Below are positions 1 through 5,393 of a DNA stretch of 5,393 nt, piece after piece. Positions within the stretch are counted from its first letter, which is position 1; the number at the start of each line of letters is the position of its first letter. This DNA is from JBBRMG01 sp038230955. Its GTDB lineage: Bacteria; Patescibacteriota; Doudnabacteria; UBA920. The position numbers and the translations under genes were made by a program. The DNA lies in contig JBBRMG010000039.1 of the NCBI GenBank assembly GCA_038230955.1, positions 1-5,393 on the forward strand, written 5' to 3'. The notes under the pieces were generated by a model. That model saw nothing but the letters and a program-made list of their open reading frames with translations, searched no databases and was not told the origin of the DNA.

Positions 1-2
1 AA

Positions 3-605
3 ACTACCGCTCAAGAGGCCGCTGAAATTTTGCGTCGGTATAATGTGCTTGATAGGTGCAAATTACCATCATGTAATGTGGTTGAAACTCCGAAAGATGA
101 GATGTATTTTGAGCGAGTGAGCAATATTCTAATGTGCTCCGCTATCGACGCAGTCACGGCTATGAAAACCAAAGCCCAAGAGCTGGGATTGCGTCCCCGA
201 GTCTGGAAAACAGATTTTGAAGGCGAAGCGCGCGCTGTGGGACTGGATATTTTAGCCGCTACTCAGTCCGGCGAATGTTTAATAGCCGCCGGAGAAAGCA
301 CAGTGACTATTATGGGGCACGGTGACGGGGGACGAAACCGAGAAATGGCTTTATCTGTGGTGCCGAGCATTGCAGAGGACGGTGTATTTATTGCAATCGC
401 TTCCGATGGTCATGATAATGGCGATATGGCCGGCGCAATTGTTGACGGGACTACCCGAAAGTCAGCAACAAGCATGGGATTATCCCCAGCAGAGTATCTA
501 ACGAATAATGACAGCCAACAGTTTTTCGATGAAGTAGGTGACGGACTTAATACTGGTATAACTGGTGCTAATATATCTGATTTAGTAGTGTCAATGAGGG
601 GTTAA
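3..605 (+). CDS. Glycerate 2-kinase, C-terminal half (partial, 5' end outside window)
   Basis: The visible 200 residues are the C-terminal half of a MOFRL-family glycerate kinase, which phosphorylates D-glycerate with ATP to 2-phosphoglycerate in the cytoplasm and feeds lower glycolysis. The frame is open to the left edge, and the family is usually about 420-450 residues, so roughly half is missing, including the N-terminal domain. A TTG at 30 is only an internal leucine codon. Seen in sequence: a segment resembling the linker strand-helix region (KAQELGLRPRVW then DFEGEAR), the MOFRL signature GHGDGGRNREMAL, the acidic motif SDGHDNGDMAGAIVDG, and the C-terminal block NDSQQFF followed by GDGLNTGITGANISDLVV. 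All these blocks match the family, and no frameshift is visible. It ends with TAA. The next gene has its own promoter, so co-transcription is possible but not required. Glycerate 2-kinase is a confident call; the exact substrate is not proven. Confidence 0.9.
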   Translation, partial: TTAQEAAEILRRYNVLDRCKLPSCNVVETPKDEMYFERVSNILMCSAIDAVTAMKTKAQELGLRPRVWKTDFEGEARAVGLDILAATQSGECLIAAGESTVTIMGHGDGGRNREMALSVVPSIAEDGVFIAIASDGHDNGDMAGAIVDGTTRKSATSMGLSPAEYLTNNDSQQFFDEVGDGLNTGITGANISDLVVSMRG

Positions 606-607
606 AT

Positions 608-636
608 TCGACAAAACCCTTATTTCATGGTATGAT
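608..636 (+). promoter_or_regulatory. Sigma70-type promoter for the D-lactate dehydrogenase gene
   Basis: TCGACA at 608-613 matches the TTGACA -35 consensus at 5 of 6 positions. It is separated by exactly 17 bp from TATGAT at 631-636, which matches TATAAT at 5 of 6. A TGG just before the -10 gives an extended -10 (TGn). The predicted start site is near 643, leaving an A-rich leader of about 32 nt before the ATG at 675. It occupies the only intergenic gap of any size in the window and begins 3 bp after the glycerate kinase stop. No operator-like repeat was found around it. The call rests on hexamers and spacing alone. Confidence 0.6.
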
Positions 637-674
637 TAGCTTAGATTCAGTGATATTAAGAAACAAAAATACAA

Positions 675-1682
675 ATGAAGATCGCATTCTATGAAATTGC
701 CGATTGGGAAGCCAAGTTTATTCAAGATATGTTACCGGGTCACGAGTTGTCATTTCATCCACAGAAATTTTCCGATGCCGCTTTACCCGAAGCCGATAGC
801 GAAGTGCTGTCCATGTTTACCGCTTCACTCGTTACACCCGCTGTCTTAGAAGCTTTACCTAAGCTGAAGTTAGTGGCAACTCGTACCACTGGTTTTGATC
901 ACATTAATATTAAAGCGGCCAAAGATAAAGGGGTGGTCGTCAGTAACGTTCCAACTTATGGTCAGAACACCGTGGCTGAGTTGGCATTCGCTTTAATCTT
1001 AACTCTGTCTCGTAAGATGTACCCTGCTGTAAAGCGAGTACGGGAGCAAGGCTTGTTTAGCTTTGATGGGTTGCGTGGGTTTGATTTATCGGGCAAAACC
1101 ATTGGTGTTATTGGAACCGGTCACATTGGAGCTTATGCCATTAAAATCGCTAAAGGGTTTGGAATGGAAGTGGTGGCTTATGATCCGTTTCCCAATGAAA
1201 AGCTGGCTACTGAGTACGGTTTTAAATATTTGACCATGGATGACCTGTTGGCTACTTCTGACATTGTGACATTACATGTGCCGTACATGCCGGCTACACA
1301 TCATCTCATTAATGCAGAAAACATTATGAAGATGAAGAAGGGGAGCTATCTTATAAATACATCGCGTGGTCCGTTGGTAGAAACTCAAGGCATAGTTAAT
1401 GCATTGCGGGCCGGAGTGTTAGCCGGTGCCGGTATGGATGTCTTAGAAGAAGAGGGGGCAGTCACTGATGAACTGAACTTACTGGCAGATGGGCATCCTA
1501 AAGAAGAACAGCTCAAAACCGTACTGGCAGATCATGAGTTAATGCAAATGGAAAACGTTATTATCACCCCCCACATGGGGGCTCAAACTTCTGAAGCCAT
1601 TCGCCGTATTTTGGAGACTACGGCCACAAATATAAAAGCTTTCGTTAATGGGAAGCCCGAAAATGTGGTGGAGCCTAAATAG
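675..1682 (+). CDS. D-lactate dehydrogenase-type NAD-dependent 2-hydroxyacid dehydrogenase
   Basis: A complete 335-residue cytoplasmic enzyme of the D-isomer-specific 2-hydroxyacid dehydrogenase family, probably reducing pyruvate to D-lactate with NADH and regenerating NAD in fermentation. The Rossmann nucleotide-binding domain carries GxGxxG at G147-G149-G152 and an acidic D170 at the end of the second strand, which favours NAD over NADP. The catalytic triad is present: R231 (in NTSRG), E260 (in DVLEEE) and H300 (in TPHMGAQT). The substrate-side segment TGFDHI (72-77) and VPTYGQNTVAE (92-102) are typical of lactate dehydrogenases. An extra segment of about 25 residues between E260 and H300 is also characteristic of D-LDH and absent from most glyoxylate or phosphoglycerate dehydrogenases. 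The ATG start gives the usual N-terminus (MKIAFYE) but has no Shine-Dalgarno; the leader is A-rich. The neighbouring glycerate kinase makes hydroxypyruvate or glyoxylate reductase a secondary possibility. Confidence 0.88.
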   Translation: MKIAFYEIADWEAKFIQDMLPGHELSFHPQKFSDAALPEADSEVLSMFTASLVTPAVLEALPKLKLVATRTTGFDHINIKAAKDKGVVVSNVPTYGQNTVAELAFALILTLSRKMYPAVKRVREQGLFSFDGLRGFDLSGKTIGVIGTGHIGAYAIKIAKGFGMEVVAYDPFPNEKLATEYGFKYLTMDDLLATSDIVTLHVPYMPATHHLINAENIMKMKKGSYLINTSRGPLVETQGIVNALRAGVLAGAGMDVLEEEGAVTDELNLLADGHPKEEQLKTVLADHELMQMENVIITPHMGAQTSEAIRRILETTATNIKAFVNGKPENVVEPK

Positions 1683-1689
1683 CTATTTA
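1676..1689. repeat. 14-bp perfect palindrome across the two convergent stop codons
   Basis: TAAATAGCTATTTA reads the same on both strands. It contains the TAG of the dehydrogenase (1680-1682) and the TAA of the VirD4-like gene (1689-1687 on the minus strand), which lie only 4 bp apart. It is AT-rich and lacks a following U-tract, so it is not a credible terminator by itself. It may be chance, or a consequence of stop codons from both strands meeting. Confidence 0.5.
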
Positions 1690-2961
1690 TCGTAGCTGCG
1701 CTTTTATTTGCTCATCTACTAATAACTTGGGAAAACCGTAAGCTACCCGGCTTATGGTTTTTATTTTTTCCCGCGTGCTTAGGTCAAGGACAGGCATAGG
1801 AGGCAAGCTAATGCCGGAAAAGGCTTCACTCATTTTGCCGTTGATCATCAGTTTTATATAGTAGTTATACCGTTCCAAATTAATGAAATCATCTTTTTCA
1901 AATGGGGCAAACTCTTTCGATAATTGTTCTGCATCTTCTACTCCAATTTCAAAAGCGGCCAGCGTGCCGACATTGCCTAGGACTGCGTCTTGAATGACTT
2001 TCGGTAATTGAGCAAAGTATTGATTTGTTAAATGGACACCGAGTCCATACTTCCGAGATTCGGACAGCATGCCAGCAAATGTGTCTGTTACAACGTTGTG
2101 AAATTCGTCTACATACAGATAGAAAGGACTGCGTTCTATTTCTGGAACGTGGGCCCGTTTTAACACAGCAGCTTGAAGTTTAGCGATAAGGATAAGGCCA
2201 AGGACATGAGCGTTAGGCTCGCCAATTTTCCCTTTCGACAAGTTCACTAACAAGATTTTTTCACCATTAATCACGTCATCAAAACTAAAACTAGATTTAT
2301 GTTGGCCAATGAGATTGCGCATGAGCGCATTATTAATAAACGAGCCAAATTTGGATGTAAAATAGTTTAGCATTTCTGATTTGTGAAAGTCTGCCGTCTG
2401 GGCCATTTGTTTGCTCCAGAACTCCTGCACTAAAGGATCAGTAACAGTTTTTCGTTTAGCGGCTTCAAACCGACGATCCACAAATAGTTTAGGAATTTCT
2501 ATTAAGCTTCCGCCTTCACCACTCATTACGGTGAGGGCCGCATTGCGCAACCAATGTTCAAATTGAGGGCCAATTACGCCAGTTTTATCAGGATCAAATA
2601 ATTTGTAAAATATACTAATTAGCTCTGCCACTAGAAAATCTTTTTCGCTTTCAGTGGTCCATTCCAGCAGGTTCAGGCCAAAAGGAAAATCGCTGTCGGA
2701 GGGGTCAAACAAAATGACATCCTCGTAACGGTTAGCAGGGATGCGTTCTAATAGCCATTCAATAGATTCGCCGTGGGGGTCAATGAAACAAACTCCATTG
2801 CGGTTATGAATATCTTGTAGCGCCATATTCTGGTACAAGGTCGATTTGCCAACACCGGTCTTGCCAATCATGTACATGTGACGCAATCGATCAGTGCCAC
2901 CAATGCGAATAGGGGTTGTTTTGCCGCGGTATGAATTGTGGCCGAGAATAACAGATGACAT
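1687..2961 (-). CDS. VirD4/TraD-like type IV secretion P-loop ATPase without membrane anchor
   Basis: This 424-residue protein belongs to the VirD4/TraD/TraM-recognition branch of the HerA-FtsK superfamily. These hexameric ATPases couple ATP hydrolysis to moving DNA or protein substrates into a type IV secretion channel. Walker A is GKTGVGKS (33-40), followed by IDPHGE (60-65), typical of this family. Walker B is YLYVDE (281-286), and a polar motif LTNQY (311-315) carries the sensor-type glutamine. A helical insert at about 103-230 corresponds to the all-alpha domain. No hydrophobic N-terminal segment precedes the ATPase core: the P-loop begins at residue 33, so the usual transmembrane anchor is absent. 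In the block that usually reads FRxG this protein has FEIG (337-340). The ATG overlaps the TAA of the upstream small gene by one base (TAATG), implying translational coupling. Family assignment is firm; whether the cargo is DNA or protein is not determined. Confidence 0.85.
   Translation of the reverse strand: MSSVILGHNSYRGKTTPIRIGGTDRLRHMYMIGKTGVGKSTLYQNMALQDIHNRNGVCFIDPHGESIEWLLERIPANRYEDVILFDPSDSDFPFGLNLLEWTTESEKDFLVAELISIFYKLFDPDKTGVIGPQFEHWLRNAALTVMSGEGGSLIEIPKLFVDRRFEAAKRKTVTDPLVQEFWSKQMAQTADFHKSEMLNYFTSKFGSFINNALMRNLIGQHKSSFSFDDVINGEKILLVNLSKGKIGEPNAHVLGLILIAKLQAAVLKRAHVPEIERSPFYLYVDEFHNVVTDTFAGMLSESRKYGLGVHLTNQYFAQLPKVIQDAVLGNVGTLAAFEIGVEDAEQLSKEFAPFEKDDFINLERYNYYIKLMINGKMSEAFSGISLPPMPVLDLSTREKIKTISRVAYGFPKLLVDEQIKAQLR
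1732..1768 (+). terminator. Rho-independent terminator of the dehydrogenase gene, inside the opposing CDS
   Basis: A 12-bp stem (1732-1743 pairs with 1750-1761, with one G-U pair at 1738/1755) closes a 6-nt loop (1744-1749). It is followed by a T-rich tail (TATTTTTT ending at 1768). The hairpin starts 50 bp after the dehydrogenase stop and has the U-tract on the + strand only; read the other way the tail is just TTTT then CCC. It therefore fits termination of rightward transcripts. It overlaps the codons for about residues 399-410 of the convergent VirD4-like gene. Confidence 0.75.
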
Positions 2962-3230
2962 TACGGTAATTTTAAGAATTTCTGTTCAAAATAAAGTGGA
3001 TCAAGCACAAATGAATATTCCGATAAAACAGAGCGCTTGACCTCTTCTCGGTTTAATAGTTTACGCAATGCCGCCTCCTCCGCTTTAATTTTTTCCGATG
3101 CCCGGTAGTAAAATTTTAAGCCCACCCATTGCTTAATGCTTTCTAGGTCCTTCTGGCGATGGCTAATTGTCTGAGCAAGTTTGGCTTCGCTCAAATCCTC
3201 TGGTCGTAAATGTGTTCTTGGTGCATTCAT
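2961..3230 (-). CDS. Small helical protein of unknown function (89 aa)
   Basis: I do not recognise this protein. The chosen ATG at 3230 lies 5 bp after the stop of the Clp-like gene and gives 89 residues. An upstream in-frame GTG at 3272 would give 103 residues but would overlap the Clp-like gene by 37 bp, so it is less likely. The sequence is highly charged and predicted mostly helical. The stretch from about 14 to 71 is rich in K, E, Q and R with spaced hydrophobics, suggesting one or two long helices that could form a coiled coil. The C-terminal tail (about 71-89) is aromatic and hydrophobic (SFVLDPLYFEQKF). There is no signal peptide, transmembrane segment, cysteine pair or obvious catalytic motif. 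Its position between two ring ATPases, with a one-base overlap into the VirD4-like gene, suggests an adaptor or assembly factor, but that is inference from position only. Confidence 0.75.
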   Translation of the reverse strand: MNAPRTHLRPEDLSEAKLAQTISHRQKDLESIKQWVGLKFYYRASEKIKAEEAALRKLLNREEVKRSVLSEYSFVLDPLYFEQKFLKLP

Positions 3231-3235
3231 AGTGG

Positions 3236-4897
3236 TTATTTTAGTAATGCTTGAGTAATAAGAGTCTCGCACGTTTCCTCAATGAAGCGCTTAACAGGGC
3301 GAGCACCAAATCGGGGATCGGCAATTTGGCGAATTCGGTCACTTAACATTGCCGGGTCAATATTAAATTTTATCTTATGTTTTTTGACGCGCTGTTCAAT
3401 CTTTTGTATTTCTAATAGAGCGATACCCACTAAGTCATCGTGAGTGAGAGGTTTGAATAAAATAATGGCATCAAAACGATTAATAAATTCGGTGCGAAAG
3501 TGTTGCGTGAGCAGGGGGACGATATGAGTGCGAATAAAGGCATCGCCATAAATGTCTTCTTTGGCCGCGTAACCTTCCAACACTCTGTCTACGGCCAAGT
3601 TAGAGGTAGCCATAATAATGGTTTGGGTAAAGTCTACGGTTTCTCCTTGGCCGGAAGTAATGCGACCATCGTCTAACACTTGCAAAAAGACATCAAAAAT
3701 TTTTGGATGAGCTTTTTCAATTTCATCTAGTAACACTAAACTGTATGGCTCATCTTGAATTGGATTAGTTAGACCGCCACCGGCTTCGAAACCGACATAG
3801 CCTGGAGGGGCGCCAATGAGTCGGGGAACGGTGTTGGCTTCGCCGAATTCAGACATGTCTATGCGAATAAAATTACGATTAGAAGAACCGTAGACTAATT
3901 CCGCTAACGTTTTAGCAGTCTCAGTTTTGCCGACTCCAGATGGCCCCAGTACTAAAAACGAACCTAGGGGACGATTAGGATTTTTTAGTCCTAATTTTGC
4001 GCGTTGAATCATATTGGTAATAGTCAGCAAAGCTTGGTCTTGGCCGATAACGTGCTCGGCCAGTTTGGAATGCAGGGATTTTAGATTGTCCAATTCGCTG
4101 GCGGCTAGTTGGTTCATGGGTATGCCAGTTTTATCGGCTACTATTTTTTGTACTAACGAATCGCTAATAGTAGTATTGTTCAGGGCAACGCTGGCGCCGA
4201 TGACCTCGTCTAAAATGCGGATAGCGCTACCAGGTAAAGCCCCTAACTTAGAAAATCTTTGGCAGAGAGTAATAATAGTGTCCAAGGCTTCATCGGTACA
4301 ATTAACTTCGCGAGTCTTTTGAAATTTAGTGACAGCTTGCTGCATTATTTTGAGGTACTCTTCTGAGCTCTGCTCTTTCATGGTCAATAGGTCGAGTGCA
4401 TTGGCTAAGCTAGGATCTTGTTCAATAACCCAGCGCCAGGCTTGCGGTTCGGCTATCAGTACCACACGAACTTCGGGATTGGCCAATAAGGGTTGAATCA
4501 ACCTTACCATGCCTTGCAAAGCCGCAGGCTTACCGTATACGAGTCGACCAAAATCATCGATGATAAAAACGCAAGACGATACAGTCGAGAATGCGTCGCT
4601 GTACTTCGTAGACAGACCGATGGGTGATTGAACATTAGTGAAACTATCGGCTGTCGTTTGCACCACTTGGAGTTTGGCGTGGACAGGTTGTTTGAGAATG
4701 TATTGACTCCAACCGTATAAAAAAGAGGTTTTGCCAATGCCGGCTTCGCCTACAATGACGCAGTTGTTATTCAGGTTTTTGCTGACAATGCGGTTGAGTC
4801 GTTCCATTTCTTCTGTCCGACCAATGCACAGAGGCAAGCGGCCGGAGGCAGCTTCCAATTTTAAGTCATAATAGTTTATTTTACTGAAGTCAGACAT
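3236..4897 (-). CDS. Clp/Hsp100-type double AAA+ ATPase without N-domain, M-domain or ClpP loop
   Basis: A 553-residue class I Clp ATPase, a family whose hexamers unfold proteins by threading them through a central pore. It starts directly at the D1 linker (DLKLEAASGR, then IGRTEEMERL at about 25-34), with no Clp N-domain. D1 has Walker A at 50-57 (GEAGIGKT), but Walker B ends FIIDD (D115 where Glu is usual), and the arginine-finger region after Q160-D161 reads PSLANALDL instead of an ARRF-type sequence. D2 is intact: Walker A 318-325 (GPSGVGKT), pore loop GYVG (366-369), Walker B VLLDE (388-392), sensor 1 TSN (431-433), arginine finger R474 in FINRF, and sensor 2 GAR (531-533). No coiled-coil M-domain lies between D1 and D2. 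No IGF/LGF-type tripeptide is visible in the 433-467 region, so ClpP docking is unlikely. The ATG is 7 bp after the upstream stop, without a Shine-Dalgarno. Confidence 0.88.
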   Translation of the reverse strand: MSDFSKINYYDLKLEAASGRLPLCIGRTEEMERLNRIVSKNLNNNCVIVGEAGIGKTSFLYGWSQYILKQPVHAKLQVVQTTADSFTNVQSPIGLSTKYSDAFSTVSSCVFIIDDFGRLVYGKPAALQGMVRLIQPLLANPEVRVVLIAEPQAWRWVIEQDPSLANALDLLTMKEQSSEEYLKIMQQAVTKFQKTREVNCTDEALDTIITLCQRFSKLGALPGSAIRILDEVIGASVALNNTTISDSLVQKIVADKTGIPMNQLAASELDNLKSLHSKLAEHVIGQDQALLTITNMIQRAKLGLKNPNRPLGSFLVLGPSGVGKTETAKTLAELVYGSSNRNFIRIDMSEFGEANTVPRLIGAPPGYVGFEAGGGLTNPIQDEPYSLVLLDEIEKAHPKIFDVFLQVLDDGRITSGQGETVDFTQTIIMATSNLAVDRVLEGYAAKEDIYGDAFIRTHIVPLLTQHFRTEFINRFDAIILFKPLTHDDLVGIALLEIQKIEQRVKKHKIKFNIDPAMLSDRIRQIADPRFGARPVKRFIEETCETLITQALLK

Positions 4898-4904
4898 AGG
4901 TTAT

Positions 4905-5393
4905 TTATGCAGCTAATGCTAGGCTGATTCCGGCAGGGTTAAATATGCTGGGGGTAGTGGCGATATCATTTGACTGAGTGGTATTGGAACCAGCTGTTTT
5001 TGCTTGGAGCAATTGTTCGCTTGTGCCAATCTTTTCCGGACCGAATTTATCTATAATGTTAATCACTGGGCGCACTTGTATAGGCTCAGAGATTTTATTG
5101 TTTCTTGAATCAATAGTAATGCTTTCGGGTTTCCGTAATGCAGACTGATTTAATGCAACCTCTTGGATTAATTTAATCGACAAAGGATCGGGTATTTTAA
5201 AAGATGTTTTTTCTTTGGTTGGTTTAGACAGAGTTATACCAGCTGGTTCAGCAAATGGCGCAATTGCTTTACGCTGTTCCTGTGTCACTTCATTTTTCAC
5301 AACTTTAAAGTTCGCAACTTCGATTTTCGGTACAGTGATCTCGTGTTTGGCTATCGGGTTTTGTACTGCTTCCTTCCTGATAACGATGACTGG
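4905..5393 (-). CDS. Proline-rich, probably disordered protein of unknown function (partial, 5' end outside window)
   Basis: The visible 162 C-terminal residues are open to the right edge with no stop and no ATG. A GTG at 5300 is probably an internal valine, because the 31 codons upstream keep the same composition. No family is recognised. The sequence is rich in P, I, K, T, S, N and Q, has no cysteine, transmembrane helix or enzyme motif, and looks unstructured with short extended segments. Two short repeats stand out: PAGI(T/S)L at 5229-5246 and again at 4920-4937 near the C-terminus, and PVI(V/N)I at the visible N-terminus and at 5055-5069. It ends ALAA, then TAA, 7 bp before the Clp-like gene. 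It heads the visible operon, so a role as adaptor, scaffold or substrate of the downstream ATPases is possible. A phage or surface tail protein is not excluded. Confidence 0.7.
   Translation of the reverse strand, partial: PVIVIRKEAVQNPIAKHEITVPKIEVANFKVVKNEVTQEQRKAIAPFAEPAGITLSKPTKEKTSFKIPDPLSIKLIQEVALNQSALRKPESITIDSRNNKISEPIQVRPVINIIDKFGPEKIGTSEQLLQAKTAGSNTTQSNDIATTPSIFNPAGISLALAA

Noticed and set aside
597..625. Possible terminator after the glycerate kinase gene (AGGGGTT pairing with AAACCCT)
   Set aside because: The stem is short with a bulged G and an 11-nt loop, and the tail TTATTT is weak; it also overlaps the -35 element, so it is not convincing.
1568..1581. C-rich/G-rich hairpin (CCCCC-ACAT-GGGGG)
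   Set aside because: It falls on the codons of the conserved catalytic-histidine motif PHMGA and has no U-tract, so codon choice explains it.
3231..3272. Longer 103-residue version of the small protein starting at GTG 3272
   Set aside because: It would overlap the Clp-like gene by 37 bp, while the ATG at 3230 fits the 5-bp operon spacing.
4014..4322. Open frame of 102 codons on the + strand
   Set aside because: It lies wholly antisense to the conserved Clp-like ATPase and its translation resembles no protein; a shadow frame.
4504..4737. Open frame of 77 codons on the - strand
   Set aside because: It lies in another frame inside D1 of the Clp-like gene, where the Walker motifs prove the true frame.
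4905..5300. GTG at 5300 as the true start of the proline-rich protein
   Set aside because: The frame continues open with the same composition to the window edge, so a partial gene is more likely; not fully excluded.
1..5393. Alternative code with UGA as glycine (known in some Patescibacteria), prompted by no gene here ending in TGA
   Set aside because: All genes are full length with GGN glycines and no in-frame TGA; six TAA or TAG stops are too few to imply recoding.

Overview
The window looks like a chromosomal stretch from a small-genome bacterium, most likely a member of the Candidate Phyla Radiation (Patescibacteria). This is an inference. It rests on the style of the VirD4-like ATPase and the D-lactate dehydrogenase, the moderately AT-rich composition, the tight gene packing, and start codons that lack Shine-Dalgarno sequences. 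The standard genetic code fits: no reading frame is interrupted and glycine uses GGN codons.

There are two convergent halves. The left half (+ strand) is metabolic. It holds the C-terminal half of a glycerate 2-kinase (MOFRL family, cut by the left edge), a 69-bp intergenic gap with a good sigma70-type promoter, and a complete 335-residue D-lactate dehydrogenase-type 2-hydroxyacid dehydrogenase. A 12-bp hairpin plus U-tract that probably terminates the dehydrogenase transcript lies about 50 bp past its stop codon, inside the 3' end of the opposing gene.

The right half (- strand, read from high to low coordinates) is a very tight four-gene operon. In order it contains a proline-rich, probably disordered protein with short internal repeats (cut by the right edge), a Clp/Hsp100-type double AAA+ ATPase with a degenerate first ring, an 89-residue helical protein of unknown function, and a soluble VirD4/TraD-like P-loop ATPase. 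Gaps are 7 bp, 5 bp and a 1-bp stop/start overlap, so the genes are almost certainly co-transcribed and probably translationally coupled.

The notable hypothesis is that the minus-strand genes form one machine. A protein unfoldase without a ClpP docking loop would be paired with a type IV secretion coupling-type ATPase that lacks its own membrane anchor, with two small uncharacterised proteins as adaptors or scaffold. This would be a type IV secretion-related module in which an Hsp100 ring prepares substrates, but the sequence shows only linkage and domain content. No RNA genes, CRISPR arrays, insertion sequences or attachment sites were seen, and no stretch over 300 bp lacks a gene.
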